DNA from: Ixodes scapularis
Taxonomy: Eukaryota; Arthropoda; Arachnida; Ixodida; Ixodidae
Direction of reading: 5' to 3'
Assembly (NCBI RefSeq): GCF_016920785.2
Contig: NW_024609948.1
Location: 62,001 to 126,000, forward strand
Length of the DNA: 64,000 nucleotides
Of this stretch, positions 22,774 to 33,660 are shown piece by piece. Under the pieces are notes generated by a model. The model saw nothing but the letters and a program-made list of their open reading frames with translations, ran no database searches and had not been told where the DNA came from. Position 1 is the stretch's first letter. Every line of letters starts with the position of its first letter. The translations under genes were made by a program, and so were the position numbers.

Positions 22774-24556
22774 CAGACTTGTGCACGTTACTGAAAAATA
22801 GTAAGGAATTACAGTTACAATTACTCAAGGCTAAATTGTAATTTATTACAATTACAATTACCCTTCCATAAAAGTAAGTGACCGTTACCCCAAAAAGTAA
22901 TCCGTTACTTTCGTGGCGTTACTTTCAAGAATATTGCCTTCAATTAAGAAACAAAAGGAAGAGGGTTATTCAAGTTTTTATTGTTGCAACCTGTCCCATT
23001 TGCGGACAGGCGGCGGCGGAGTATCGGGTATCGTTATTGGAGTGATCGGACCGATCGACTAAAATTCTCGATTCTCAAAATCGCAAAGCTGTAGAAGTCA
23101 TCATACATCTAGCCAAAACTAGAATAAGAATTGATTTATGCCCATCTTACTATACCGGCATATATTGCCAGGCAATAGCAAAACATCGTTGTAACAGTAA
23201 GGTGATAATTAAATAGTAAATAAGGTTTGGCTCGATATTCTCCTTCCTTTGGTTCTGAACAGGTTGAGCCTCGGTTGAGACGTTGGTGAATAAATAAAAG
23301 TTTCCAGTAAATGAATATAGTAATCGAAAAAAAGGAAACTCATAACAACAATTAATTAGAACGTCGGTTAAAACAAGGAAATGTAAACGCACGTTTGTCG
23401 TGTGTACCTTTTTTGGTGCCGTTTAAAAACGCACGGAGCACGAATCGACTGCATTTTACTCCGGTGTTCTCCAGATAGACGTCCGCTGATGCCACGGGCA
23501 GCGAAGGGCATAGAACGAAGTAAGCCGCGCTATGGCCCCACTCTTGAGTTTCACTCTCTCCCCAAGCCCAGAATATCAAGTCTACGTCAGCCACCATTTT
23601 GTTTTATTTGTAAGAATATCTGCTTGAGATAAGATGCGTCCTGCTGGGGGAAAAACGGGAAGAAGAAGAAAGGAAGACTATTACCATTTTGGAAAGTGCT
23701 CACAAAAAGCTGACTCACAAAAGGGGTGACTGAGATGCAGATAACCTGGCTGGAATTCACAAATGAAGTGGGCCAACTCTAGAAGTTGGACTACAAAAAA
23801 TTAAGTAGCTTTTAAAACAGGGTAAGGTGAAAGAAACAGAAGAAAAAATACATTCTGTTTTCGAGAAGATAAGTGTGCAGCAACGAACGAGGATGCTTGT
23901 GGCAATAGCACTTTCACATATCACATCTCTTTTTAGTGAATTTTAGGGTATACGGAGCATTGTCTGGTGTTGTAACATAATGAATATGGTCGTAGTCACT
24001 CAAAACCGAGAAGGACATTGTTAATTCTTGTCTGTGCACTTACCGCCTCGAGCTTTTCAAAGAGGCATACACCCACTTGGTGTCCTCTTCCCGCCTTCGA
24101 TAGCAAAGAAAAAACAAAGGGTCTAAAAAAAGCGGATATAACTTGACCCGACTCCCCCCCCCCCTTTTTTTTTGTGTAAAAATGTTTTTTATTTATTTTT
24201 TTTTTTTTTACATTGTTGTTAGGGTCTAAACAAATATAAATTTAGGGGCTTGGTGTTGAAAACAAAAATGGTTTTGCGGAACTGAAGGGTGCCAAGCCTC
24301 GCTTTGCGCGTGAGAGTGTCACTGAGCTCGACTTTACCAAAATAAAAACAACCCTTCCTTTAGAAAAAAAAAGTGGGGGGGGGGGGGTCTTCAATAAAAA
24401 AGTAACGGATTAAAAGAAATCCGTTACGTAAAAAATGTAAGGGAATTACTTTAAAATTACATCAGAAAATATGTAATTATTCCGTTACTAAATTACTGAT
24501 AAATGTAAGAGATTACAAGTAATTTCGTTACTTGTAACGGATTACGTACAAGTCTG
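22774..24556. mobile_element. hAT-type element inserted in the old LINE
   Basis: The ends are cagacttgt (22,774) and acaagtctg (24,556), inverted repeats starting CAG. The 8-bp direct repeat gttgtcac borders both sides (22,766-22,773 and 24,557-24,564). Removing the element re-establishes LINE homology across the gap. Both termini contain many TTAC/GTAA repeats. No transposase is recognisable in the 1.78-kb interior, so the element is non-autonomous. Homopolymer runs near 24,150-24,200 and 24,360 may be unreliable. Confidence 0.75.
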
Positions 24557-26139
24557 GTTGTCACCGGATACTACCTTGCATCTGAATAACCTTACCATCG
24601 CTGTAAAGGAGGCGCATAAGTTTCTAGGCGTGATATTCGACAAAAAGCTAACATTCGTACCTCACTTGAAAGAACTAAAACAAAAATGCCTACTATCTTC
24701 CAATATTCTTAAGGTGCTGTCACACACTACTCGGGGGCCTGACAGACAATGTCTGCTGCGAATTTATAACTCTAGTGCGGTCCCGGTTGGATTACGGTGC
24801 ACCGGTATATGCGTCGGCACGACCATCTGCTTTGAGGATGTTAGACCCAATCCATCACTTGGGGCTGCGTCTAGCCACAGGTGCCTTTCGCACGTCGCCC
24901 GTGCTGACTCTGTATGCTTAAACGCATCAGATGTCGCTTGAGCGACGCAAACAATATCTTAGTCTGTGTTATGCCTACAAAGTTTATAGGGATCCGTACG
25001 AACCTTCATTCTCCGCTCTGCGGACCTCTGCATCACTGCGCCTTTTTGAGAATAAGCCTAGTATTGTTTGGCCCTTGAGCCTTCGGACTGAGAGCATGGC
25101 AAGGTCGCTGCACCTTTCTTTTGATGAGCCTCCCTTGTTGAGACAGGCCTATAGGGTTGTTCCTTGGGACTTGGTGCCAATCTCTTACGATTGGTCCCTT
25201 TCAAGGTACAGCAAAAAGGTTGTTCCTCCTTTTGTTCTCTTGCGGGAGTTCGCAGAGCTAGGGCAGAAATATAGTGACTATCTCCACTTTTACACTGATG
25301 GCTCGAAAACGTCGACTTGCGTAGGGTGTGCAGTTTGTTCTCTCGCTTACAGTTAAGTTAGGCAACTCAACCCTCTAGCAACTATTTTTACCGCCGAATT
25401 GTATGGTATCCTGATTACTGTTGAATATATTCCAGAAAATAACATTAACAAAGCAGTTCTGTTTACTTCCAAAGTGTTCTCTTAGCTATTTCATCTTTAG
25501 CAGACAGTAAGAATGCTCTTGTGCAGTAGGTTTGTTTTCAGATAAACAAAGCTTTCCATCTAGGAAGAGTTATAAAATTCTGCTGGGTGCCCAGTCATGT
25601 GGGCATTCCTGGTAACGAGAATGCAGACCACCTTGCACTTTCTGCAAAAAACTACACGGAAACGTCTCTTGGCCTGCCACACCAAGACCTCAAGCCAGCC
25701 TTAGAGGGCAACTCCGCCCGAAACTCAAAATGAAATAAATTACTGGTATCGCTGTAGTGACACAAAATACAACACCAGCCAAAATATTACGTCCGTGGGA
25801 CGCCGCATTCTCAACTAATGCCGATAATAAAAATGAGACTCACCGCGAGCCGCTGCTCCTTAGCGGGCGGCCAGCGGGTTGCTGATTGTAAAGCAACATT
25901 GGGCCGTAACATCAGTATCGTTCTCTTTTTTTCCTCTGATCCGGGCGTTGCGCGGAGTGCGCTTCTTTGAGCCGCTACCAGCGCTACTTCGGCTTGTGAT
26001 TGGCGTGTTTAGCCGTTGCTTTTATCTGGAGCCCGTGTAGCTCCGCTATAGCCTTTTGTTTATTTGCTTGTGAGGACTGCAAGACTCGTTTTAGTGAGCA
26101 ACTCGGTGCGTCCCAGACTGCCCAGCTGTTCCTCGAAAG

Positions 26140-26290
26140 ATGCCGAGTACAACTTGAAGCTCTGTCGGCTGCTCAAACAACCCGCTGCACAACCCGGAGG
26201 TGCTTTTTCACAAGTTTCCAACGGACCGGAAATTGGAGAAGGTGTGGGTGAACGCTGTTCGGCGAGTGGACTTTGGATTTCGGCTTTTAC
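26140..26290 (+). pseudogene. THAP zinc-finger exon with early stop (copy 2)
   Basis: The ATG at 26,140 is followed after five codons by TGA where copy 1 has TGT, the first zinc-ligand cysteine. Beyond the stop the frame is open and better conserved than copy 1: VGCSNNPL, EVLFHKFPTDRKLEKVW and a Val-Asn-Ala-Val-Arg-Arg run, the THAP core with the family's HxFP and Trp. The two copies carry different inactivating changes, so each decayed independently from an intact THAP source. Confidence 0.6.
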
Positions 26291-26496
26291 GCGCCCGAGG
26301 AAAAAGAACAAAAACACACACACAAAAAAAACAGACGTGTGCAGCCCAGCGCACGTCTGTTCGGGCGCCGCGGCCCGCGCCGGAGAGCCTCGGAGCTTTG
26401 TGTCTCGGACTGACCCGCAGCGCGATAGCGAGAGGGTTCCCAGTACTTTACGTCACTGGCAGCACGGCGCAGAGCAACGCCGCTCCATCCACGGAG

Positions 26497-26510
26497 CCCC
26501 GATGACAATT
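26497..26510. repeat. LINE target-site duplication, left
   Basis: ccccgatgacaatt here and at 32,653-32,666 flank the full-length I-type LINE. Copy 1 of the host element has the sequence once, at 2058-2071, giving a natural empty site. Confidence 0.85.
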
Positions 26511-26978
26511 CCCCGCAGGGGGCACCTGTGAAAGCAGGTGTTTGGAGAGTGGCGTCTCCACGGACCCCGAGCCATGCGGGTTCGCCCGCCCACGTCTGGC
26601 TGTGCGTGGCTTTCCCGTGTCCGGGGAAAAGGGCATCTTGGTGGTTGAGCCGAGCCCGGGGTAGGGTTGGACCCTTCGGGGCCCCCCGGGTGAGGCAATA
26701 CACCACTTCGGCCCCTGCTTCTCGTAGACGGGAGTCCTGGTAAGGCCCGGCCAGGATGATTCAGCCTAGTCGCCTTTTCTTCTACTATCCCCTCCGATCC
26801 TTCACTCCCACCTTTACTTATACTTCTCCTCTCTCTTTTCTCTCCATTCCCCTTTCACCTTCTTGGCGGCAAGGGCCAACCTTGAGTGGAGAAGGACGCT
26901 AGTCTAGACCCATTCTTGGGTATAACATCTGGGTAGGTGCTACTTGAGTAACGTGCACAGCAAAGCCATTTTTGTTAT

Positions 26979-28277
26979 GTGCCGTTACCCTGTCCCATGT
27001 TGGGCTCCATGGTGGGTGGCACACCGGAGATGTCGAAGATCTCCCATTTTTATGTGGGTTCCAAAGCAAAACTTCCTTCTGATCAATCTCTGAAAAGAGT
27101 TCGCACCGAAGCCACCGTTCCTCTAAAGACTACAGATAACACTCAAGCCTTCTCAAAGTTTCTAGTAATACACTGCGAATACGAACTACCACTTGGAAAG
27201 CTGTCCCCATTCCTTGTGGCAAAAACCTTGGAATCATGTGTTGGAAAATCTTTCAAAGCAAAGAAGCTTCGCTCTGGAGACCTCCTTGTCGAGGTTGAAA
27301 CTGAGCAACAAAGTAAAGCGCTCCTTGGACTTACTAGTATAGCTGATCGCAAAGTCACAGTAACGCCACACCGATCTCTCAACACCATTCGGGGCGTGAT
27401 CTCCGAAGATGATCTGTTGGAAAGTACTGAAGATGAAATCCTTGAAGGACTAAGCAATCAGGGTGTGATTGCAGTGAGGCGTATTACCTTTCGTCGAGAA
27501 GACCAAGAGAAGCCTTTGAAGCACCTTGTGCTTACATTTAACTCCACGACCCTCCCCCAGACGGTCAAGGCTGGCTATCTCAACTGCAAGGTTCGACCGT
27601 TTATACCCAATCCGAGACGTTGCTTTAGCTGCCAGCGTTTCGGACATGGGGCAGCCACTTGCAGGGGACGGACAACCTGCGGAAAATGTTCAAGCAATGA
27701 TCACCCTACTGACAGCTGTGCAAGTGATTTTTCCAAATGCGTGAACTGTTCAGGTGCTCACCCTGCATACTCCCGTTCATGCCCAAAGTTTAAAGAAGAA
27801 AATGAAATACTAACACTGAAAACCAAAGAAAATCTGACCTACTTTGAAGCACGAAAACGCCTCTCATTCCTACAGAGAGGCACCTACGCCGCTGCGGTCA
27901 GCAAGGGGGCTGCACCGACAACGGCTTCCGTGGGGACACAGGTCTGCCTTTTAGACCTTTCTGCCCCGCGCAAACCTCAAGCCCCCAAAATCTCACCTGG
28001 AATCCCTCAAGAACAGAGGGATTCAACTCAAACCGCATCCTCAAAGGCGACGGCCCCGCGCCGTATGCCCGCACGTCCTCGTGAGAAAACTGTGACGACA
28101 GAGTCACAGTGCCTTGAGGGGCGCCCTTCATGTTCCTCGCATCGCGAGGTTGAGGCAATGGATGTCTCCAGCAGTCCGCCGGAGCCTCCACCTGCTTCGA
28201 AGGTTGGTAAAATCTCGTCAAAATTTGAGGACCCAAAGAAAAAGACCAAAGCGACAGGTCCAGAAGCTGGCACGTAG
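26979..28277 (+). CDS. LINE ORF1, gag-like nucleic-acid-binding protein
   Basis: The 432-residue protein would coat LINE RNA in the ribonucleoprotein. From about residue 213 it carries three consecutive cysteine-histidine knuckles: CFSCQRFGHGAATC (classical CX2CX4HX4C), CGKCSSNDHPTDSC and CVNCSGAHPAYSRSC, followed by a basic/acidic segment ending KENLTYFEARKRLSF. The N-terminal 200 residues have the mixed fold seen in I/jockey ORF1 proteins. The C-terminus is Pro/Ser/Lys-rich and probably disordered. The first ATG of the frame was taken as start; a second in-frame ATG 10 codons on (at MVGGTP) is possible. No stop or frameshift is present. Confidence 0.8.
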   Translation: MPLPCPMLGSMVGGTPEMSKISHFYVGSKAKLPSDQSLKRVRTEATVPLKTTDNTQAFSKFLVIHCEYELPLGKLSPFLVAKTLESCVGKSFKAKKLRSGDLLVEVETEQQSKALLGLTSIADRKVTVTPHRSLNTIRGVISEDDLLESTEDEILEGLSNQGVIAVRRITFRREDQEKPLKHLVLTFNSTTLPQTVKAGYLNCKVRPFIPNPRRCFSCQRFGHGAATCRGRTTCGKCSSNDHPTDSCASDFSKCVNCSGAHPAYSRSCPKFKEENEILTLKTKENLTYFEARKRLSFLQRGTYAAAVSKGAAPTTASVGTQVCLLDLSAPRKPQAPKISPGIPQEQRDSTQTASSKATAPRRMPARPREKTVTTESQCLEGRPSCSSHREVEAMDVSSSPPEPPPASKVGKISSKFEDPKKKTKATGPEAGT

Positions 28278-28740
28278 CAAGTGCTTAGTCGTGGACGCTG
28301 TTTCAACACCCAAAAATTTTCATTAACACTTCATACACCTCACAGCATCACTGTTCTTTGTCGCTCACCTGCATTACCTCACTCACTCTTAGGGATCAGT
28401 TGGGACAGAGGAATAATGGCGACTCCCTCGCCAGTGGCGTTAGCCCAAAGTCTCGACCCCCTTGGAGGTCAGAGGGGGCAGCTCCACAAGGATCAGCCAG
28501 AGGACTATTGGCGACTCCCTCGCCTGGGGCACTACCTCTATTTGTCTTTCCCCGAAGGCTTGGTCGGAACTGCCCTCCTGTTGACATCCACACCCATTCA
28601 TGTCCTCTTTCGTTTTTTATTAAATTAGTTTTTAGATTTTTCCTTAGAACCCTAGTTTGTGAGTGGTGCATTACAGCTTTAGCTGCTTATGCGCTAAGGC
28701 TACGAACTCGAGGTCCCGAGTTTCAAAGTTGTAACCGACA

Positions 28741-31700
28741 ATGAGTCTTATTCAGTGGAACTGCCGAGGTCTCCTACATAATTATGACGATGTTTGCTCC
28801 CTTTTGGAGGAATATCGTCCACTGGCAGTGTGTCTCCAGGAAACTCACTTGAAGGGAAGTCAGTCAGGAGTCTTTAGGCACTTTCATTTTTTCCGCAAGG
28901 ATAGAGATCACTCGTCTTACTCTTCTGGCGGCGTGGCCATAGTAGTGCAAAAATCAGCTGCATGTGTTGAGGTTTCCGTGCAGACCGCCTTGGAAGCAGT
29001 AGCTGTTCGCATTCTGTCAGACCGCCTGATAACCCTTTGTTCACTTTACATTCCTCCAAACTTTCATTTAAGGTGTGAAGATCTTGAGTCACTCATCGCG
29101 CAACTCCCCCATCCATTCATTATTCTTGGCGATTTTAATGCACACAATCCTTTATGGGGCAGTACTAGACGCGATACTCGTGGAGCAATTGTCGAACGGT
29201 TTATTTTATCTACAAATTTGTGTCTGTTTAACGAAAAGAAACCTACATATTTTAGTGCACCCACAAACTCATTTACATCAATTGACCTCTCTATAAGTGA
29301 ACCTATTTTATTTTCACTCTTTTCGTGGCAGGTTACAGATAATCCTTTAGGTAGTGACCACATGCCGATTGTTTTAAGACGAAATAACCCAGGTGTGACC
29401 CTCCCCAGCCGAACTCCCCGCTGGAAATTTGAGAAGGCAAACTGGTCACAATTCAGTGAATTCTCACTGCTGGCATGCACATCTCTTGACAAGCTTTCAA
29501 TTGATGAAGTGAACGAATACTTAACGAATTGTATCCTTCAGGCAGCCATAATGGCAATCCCCATGACCTCGGGACGCCTCCCACGCCGTCCCAAGCCTTG
29601 GTGGAACGAAGAATGCTCAGAATCACGAAAAAAAGAAATCAAGGCATGGAGCATATTTCGACGGTATCCGACATCAAGCAATCATCTTCAGTTTAAGCAA
29701 ATGAAGGCCCGTGCACGGTACATTCGCCGGCAATCAAAAAGAACAAGTTTCCAAGGGTATGCGACATCAATAAATAGCCACACATTCCCGAAAGAGGTCT
29801 GGGACCGAATTAACAAAATCAATGGATGTTATACTGCTTTCACCATCCCCCTGTTATCCTGCAACGGAACCTGTCCAGAAAGTCTAGAGGAACAAGCCGA
29901 TATTCTCGGGGAACATTTCGAGTTTGTTTCAAGTTCCAGGCACTATTCACCATCATTTCTTCGGCTAAAACAACAGAAAGAAGCCAGGACCATAAAGGCA
30001 CCTGGCAGTGCACGGGAGCCGTACAATAGATTCTTCACCCTTATTGAACTAAAGATGGTCCTTCATAACGTCAAACCCTCGGCAACTGGTCCTGACGGTA
30101 TCCACTACTTCATGTTGAATCATCTCCACCCGTCTACACTTGATTTGGTTTTATACCTTTTCAACAGAATATGGGAGGAGGGACGTTTTTCATCAGCTTG
30201 GAGAACGGCTACAATTATCCCTCTACTTAAACCTGGAAAAAACTCGGATGCTGCTACTAGTTACAGGCCAATCGCATTGACGAGCTGCTTGTGTAAAACC
30301 CTCGAAAAAATGATTAATAGACGACTGATGCAGCACTTGGAAAAACATTGCATCCTGGATAAACACCAGTGCGGTTTCCGCTCATTCCGCTCAACGCAGG
30401 ATCAGTTGGTTCGATTGGAGACAACTGTTCGAGAGGCCTTTGTCAATAGACAGTACTGCCTCTCTGTGTTCTTCGATCTCGAGAAAGCATGCGATACTGC
30501 CTGGCGGCATGGAATTTTGAGGGACTTGATTGACATTGGTATCCAGGGCCGCATGTTCTTTGCCATTGAAAGCTATTTAGGTAGACGCACCTTCCGAGTA
30601 AGGCTGGGGTCTGTACACTCACGATGGTTCGTACAGGAAAACGGTATTCCACAGGGCGGTGTCCTAAGTGCTACTCTGTTTGCTATAAAAATCAATTCTA
30701 TCGCGCGTGTCATACCACCATCGGTCCACTATTCGCTATATGTAGATGACCTCCAGATCGCTGTTTCCTCATGTAACCTTGCAATCTGTGAACGGCGTGT
30801 TCAACTGACTATTAATAATGTGACAAGGTGGGCTGACAATAACGGATTTAAGTTCTCCACGGAGAAGACTGCTTGTGTTTGTTTTTCACGAAAACGTGGT
30901 GTGATGCCGACGCCTTCGTTGACCATATACAGTGCACCAGTTCAGATAAAAACTGAGTATAAGTTTCTAGGGCTTATATTCGACTCCAAGCTCTCTTTCA
31001 GCCAGCATATCAAAACTCTAAAACAAAAATGCCATAAATCCCTTAATATTTTAAGAGTTCTCTCCCACATGACTTGGGGCTCCGATCGACTGTGCCTTCT
31101 AAGAATCTATAGGTCGATTGTGCGGTCACGCCTAGATTATGGATGTTTGGTGTATGGATCAGCGAGTGCATCAACACTGAAAATGTTGGATCCAATCCAT
31201 CATGCAGGGATCAGACTTGCCACTGGTGCATTTCGTACATCCCCTGTGCTGAGCCTCTATGCCGAAGCTAATGAAATGTCTCTAGAGAAAAGGCGAGATG
31301 TCCTAGGTCTAATGTATTCCCTTAGGATACGGTCGGTAGTACAACATCCGTGTCGGGAACTAGTCGAGGGAACACGTTTTGAACGAACCTTCCAAAGCAA
31401 GCCCGCTGTTAAGCCTCCCTTTTCTTTGCGGAACAAGACTGCGGCCGCATCAGCTAACCTTCAGACAAACCCACCTGTTGCTCAGCTTTTGGGAACAGTG
31501 GCACCGTGGGAACATGGTCTGCTCATCACAGACTTGTCACTTACTGAGTACACTAAGAAAAATACCCCACCAGAAGTTTTAAAACAGGAATTCTTTGAGC
31601 TACAAAATACATATAAAGACTACACCAGCTTTTATACTGACGGCACAAAAACCGATTCCTGTGTCGGATGTTCCGTGATTGGACCATCACTTAAATGTGT

Positions 31701-32460
31701 GCGGAGGATTAATTCCAGTGCAACTATCTTGACTGCCGAGTTATACGGTTTACTATTGGCCACAGACTATATTATCAAAAATAGGCATACATACTCTGTA
31801 GTTTACACTGATTCACTAAGTGCTCTGAGAGCACTCAGATCCCTTGAGATAGCGAAAAACCCTATAATAACTCAGCTACAACATAAAGTGGTTGCTGCGG
31901 CTAGGGACAACAAATTGCAGATAGTCTTTTGCTGGGTGCCTAGTCACGTGGGTATTCCCGGCAATGAAGCTGCTGATCGTGCCGCTTCCACATGTGCTAC
32001 AAGGAAGGTTGATCTTCACGACATACCCTACCAAGACTACAAAGCGACTGTAAAGAAAAGTATCAAGTGTAAATGGCAAGAGGAATGGTCCCGCGAAACC
32101 AACAACAAACTTCATGTTGTGAAGCCGATGCTACAGGAGTGGGCGAGTGCCCGTCATAGGGACCGTTTTTTCGAGGTAATCCTTTGTCGGCTAAGAATTG
32201 GCCACACACATCTAACACATGGGTATCTGCTTCGTCGAGAGGATCCACCTGCATGCGAACACTGCTCAAAACCATTAACAGTAGTTCATATCCTTCTTGA
32301 CTGCCCCGCATATCACAGATACCGCCAATTCTACTTTGCCCAGTTTTATTCAGCACAGATGCCTTTACACCTTGCTCTTTTGCTTGGAGATGAACCTTTT
32401 ATAAATCATACAAATGTTTTTAAATTCCTAGAAAGCACTGGACTTTTACATCGACTTTAA
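28741..32460 (+). CDS. LINE ORF2: endonuclease, reverse transcriptase, RNase H
   Basis: The 1239-residue polyprotein would nick target DNA and prime reverse transcription there. Domains in order: an apurinic-type endonuclease (residues about 1-225; SLIQWNCRG start, QETH, GDFNAHN, SDHMPI); reverse transcriptase with FFDLEKACDTAW, GIPQGGVLS and YSLYVDDLQ (about residue 664); RNase H with SFYTDGTKTDSC (about 962), AELYGLL, YTDSLSAL and WVPSHVGIPGNEAAD (about 1064); and a C-terminal CX2C-type block (CEHCSKPLTVVHILLDC, about 1171). The catalytic residues I can check are present. Cys replaces the usual Tyr in the KAYDT-like motif. The ATG abuts the upstream stop-rich region, so the start is clear. 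Confidence 0.9.
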   Translation: MSLIQWNCRGLLHNYDDVCSLLEEYRPLAVCLQETHLKGSQSGVFRHFHFFRKDRDHSSYSSGGVAIVVQKSAACVEVSVQTALEAVAVRILSDRLITLCSLYIPPNFHLRCEDLESLIAQLPHPFIILGDFNAHNPLWGSTRRDTRGAIVERFILSTNLCLFNEKKPTYFSAPTNSFTSIDLSISEPILFSLFSWQVTDNPLGSDHMPIVLRRNNPGVTLPSRTPRWKFEKANWSQFSEFSLLACTSLDKLSIDEVNEYLTNCILQAAIMAIPMTSGRLPRRPKPWWNEECSESRKKEIKAWSIFRRYPTSSNHLQFKQMKARARYIRRQSKRTSFQGYATSINSHTFPKEVWDRINKINGCYTAFTIPLLSCNGTCPESLEEQADILGEHFEFVSSSRHYSPSFLRLKQQKEARTIKAPGSAREPYNRFFTLIELKMVLHNVKPSATGPDGIHYFMLNHLHPSTLDLVLYLFNRIWEEGRFSSAWRTATIIPLLKPGKNSDAATSYRPIALTSCLCKTLEKMINRRLMQHLEKHCILDKHQCGFRSFRSTQDQLVRLETTVREAFVNRQYCLSVFFDLEKACDTAWRHGILRDLIDIGIQGRMFFAIESYLGRRTFRVRLGSVHSRWFVQENGIPQGGVLSATLFAIKINSIARVIPPSVHYSLYVDDLQIAVSSCNLAICERRVQLTINNVTRWADNNGFKFSTEKTACVCFSRKRGVMPTPSLTIYSAPVQIKTEYKFLGLIFDSKLSFSQHIKTLKQKCHKSLNILRVLSHMTWGSDRLCLLRIYRSIVRSRLDYGCLVYGSASASTLKMLDPIHHAGIRLATGAFRTSPVLSLYAEANEMSLEKRRDVLGLMYSLRIRSVVQHPCRELVEGTRFERTFQSKPAVKPPFSLRNKTAAASANLQTNPPVAQLLGTVAPWEHGLLITDLSLTEYTKKNTPPEVLKQEFFELQNTYKDYTSFYTDGTKTDSCVGCSVIGPSLKCVRRINSSATILTAELYGLLLATDYIIKNRHTYSVVYTDSLSALRALRSLEIAKNPIITQLQHKVVAAARDNKLQIVFCWVPSHVGIPGNEAADRAASTCATRKVDLHDIPYQDYKATVKKSIKCKWQEEWSRETNNKLHVVKPMLQEWASARHRDRFFEVILCRLRIGHTHLTHGYLLRREDPPACEHCSKPLTVVHILLDCPAYHRYRQFYFAQFYSAQMPLHLALLLGDEPFINHTNVFKFLESTGLLHRL

Positions 32461-33660
32461 ACTTGCTTTGCAATTTTAAATTTTTCATCCACATTATTTA
32501 TATACAGATTCATGCACATCCTTTTATTCTATCACTGGCCACTAGAGCCCTCTTTCCTCTCTAGAAACCATTTATGAAATAGTCACGGACTTTGGCGCTC
32601 TATAGCCTTAGATGCTTTTGCGCCAATAAAACTCAATCAATCAATCAATCAACCCCGATGACAATTTAGGCCTAGCGACGAGTACGGAAGACCGCACACA
32701 CGGCGACAGCCGGCGAGTACGGCACCGAACGAGTTCACTCGTTTTCCAGTCGATAGCCTTTGGGTGTACGCACTAACTCTTGCTACATATGCTGGATAAC
32801 TACACTATACAGGATTAAAACAAAATCAGCTTACCTCCTATCTTTAGACGGCTAGCGCAACAGGGGTAGGTGCCGCTCGGCCTGCGTACTCGTTGAACGA
32901 GAACGATCCTGACGTCACATTCACATAGTGGCTGACTTCCAGTGTTGCCGGAGCCTCGAGCGGCTAGTTTCGGTTTTGTTGGCCTCGCCTCAAACAAAAC
33001 TTTGAGGTTTCAATATCTTTAAAACTACCCACAGTAACATGAAAAAAATTACACCTTGTAATTAAGGGACGCTGACTGGACTAAAAACAGTTATAATCCC
33101 AAAATGGAAAGTATGGACCGGGGTTACCCTTTAAACAAGTCAATTATTAAGTTATGGCAGCTGGATTGGGACACACAGATCGATAACTAACTCCACATTA
33201 TTAAGCCCAACTTAGAAGTAAGGGAGAGTTCCTCCCATAAGGACCGCCGTTCGGAAGTCCTTTTGTGCCGCTTGAGAATTGGTCATTCTCGATTGACACA
33301 CCTGCACTTGCTCTACGGTGAAGATGTCAAGCTCTGTGAAAAGTGTGAGAAAGTGTTAACTGCCCTTCACATCCTTTGGAATTGTAGATTTCTTGATCAT
33401 CAACGCCGAAGATAGTTTCCTTAACTTTTCAGAAACCACCTTCCATTTCATCCTTATTTTTTGCTTGGTGATAGACCTTTGGTACCATTTGCTCGCGTTT
33501 TAAGTTTCCTACATGCAATTTGCTTTTTGCACCTGATATAGGTAGACAAGTAAGTTTAGATGTAACTGCATGCTAGGCTTTTTAAGTTAACTTTCTTGGC
33601 GCAATATGACCACAGTCGCTCTTGCGCCTATGAACCCCAATCATCATCACGCGGTTGGTA

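Larger units (their letters stand above)
26511..32652 (+). mobile_element. Full-length I-type non-LTR retrotransposon
   Basis: The element is 6.1 kb, with a GC-rich 5' leader (26,511-26,978), ORF1 (26,979-28,277), a 463-base inter-ORF region, ORF2 (28,741-32,460) and a 3' tail ending in a TCAA microsatellite (about 32,632-32,652). The 14-bp target duplication is perfect and both frames are open. ORF2 has endonuclease, reverse transcriptase and RNase H, as in the I superfamily. This looks like a young copy that may still be competent. Confidence 0.85.
25705..33130 (+). mobile_element. Kolobok-like THAP element, copy 2, carrying a nested LINE
   Basis: It starts agggcaactccg at 25,705 after TTAG (25,701-25,704) and ends ggggttaccct at 33,130 before TTAA (33,131-33,134). 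The LINE on either side reads through in frame if the element is replaced by one TTAA, which proves the target duplication. Without the nested LINE the element is about 1.27 kb. It matches copy 1 (about 1230-2634) and carries a THAP exon but no DDE domain. Confidence 0.75.
22557..33660 (+). mobile_element. Old I-type LINE copy, split by two later insertions
   Basis: The three pieces are 22,557-22,773, 24,557-25,704 and 33,131 to about 33,660. All are homologous in order to ORF2 of the full-length element at 26,511-32,652: the RT palm with YSLYVDDVQISVSS; the thumb to RNase H (HFYTDGSKTS, then WVPSHVGIPGNENADHLA); and the C-terminal zinc-like block (CEKCEKVLTALHILWNC) plus 3' tail. The copy is 5'-truncated in the palm and carries several stops and frameshifts. 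Setting the two inserts aside with one copy of each target duplication restores alignment to the intact homologue. Confidence 0.8.

Noticed and set aside
26979..28277. LINE ORF1 as a cellular zinc-finger gene
   Set aside because: Its position before ORF2, the shared target duplication and the CCHC knuckles show it is part of the retrotransposon.
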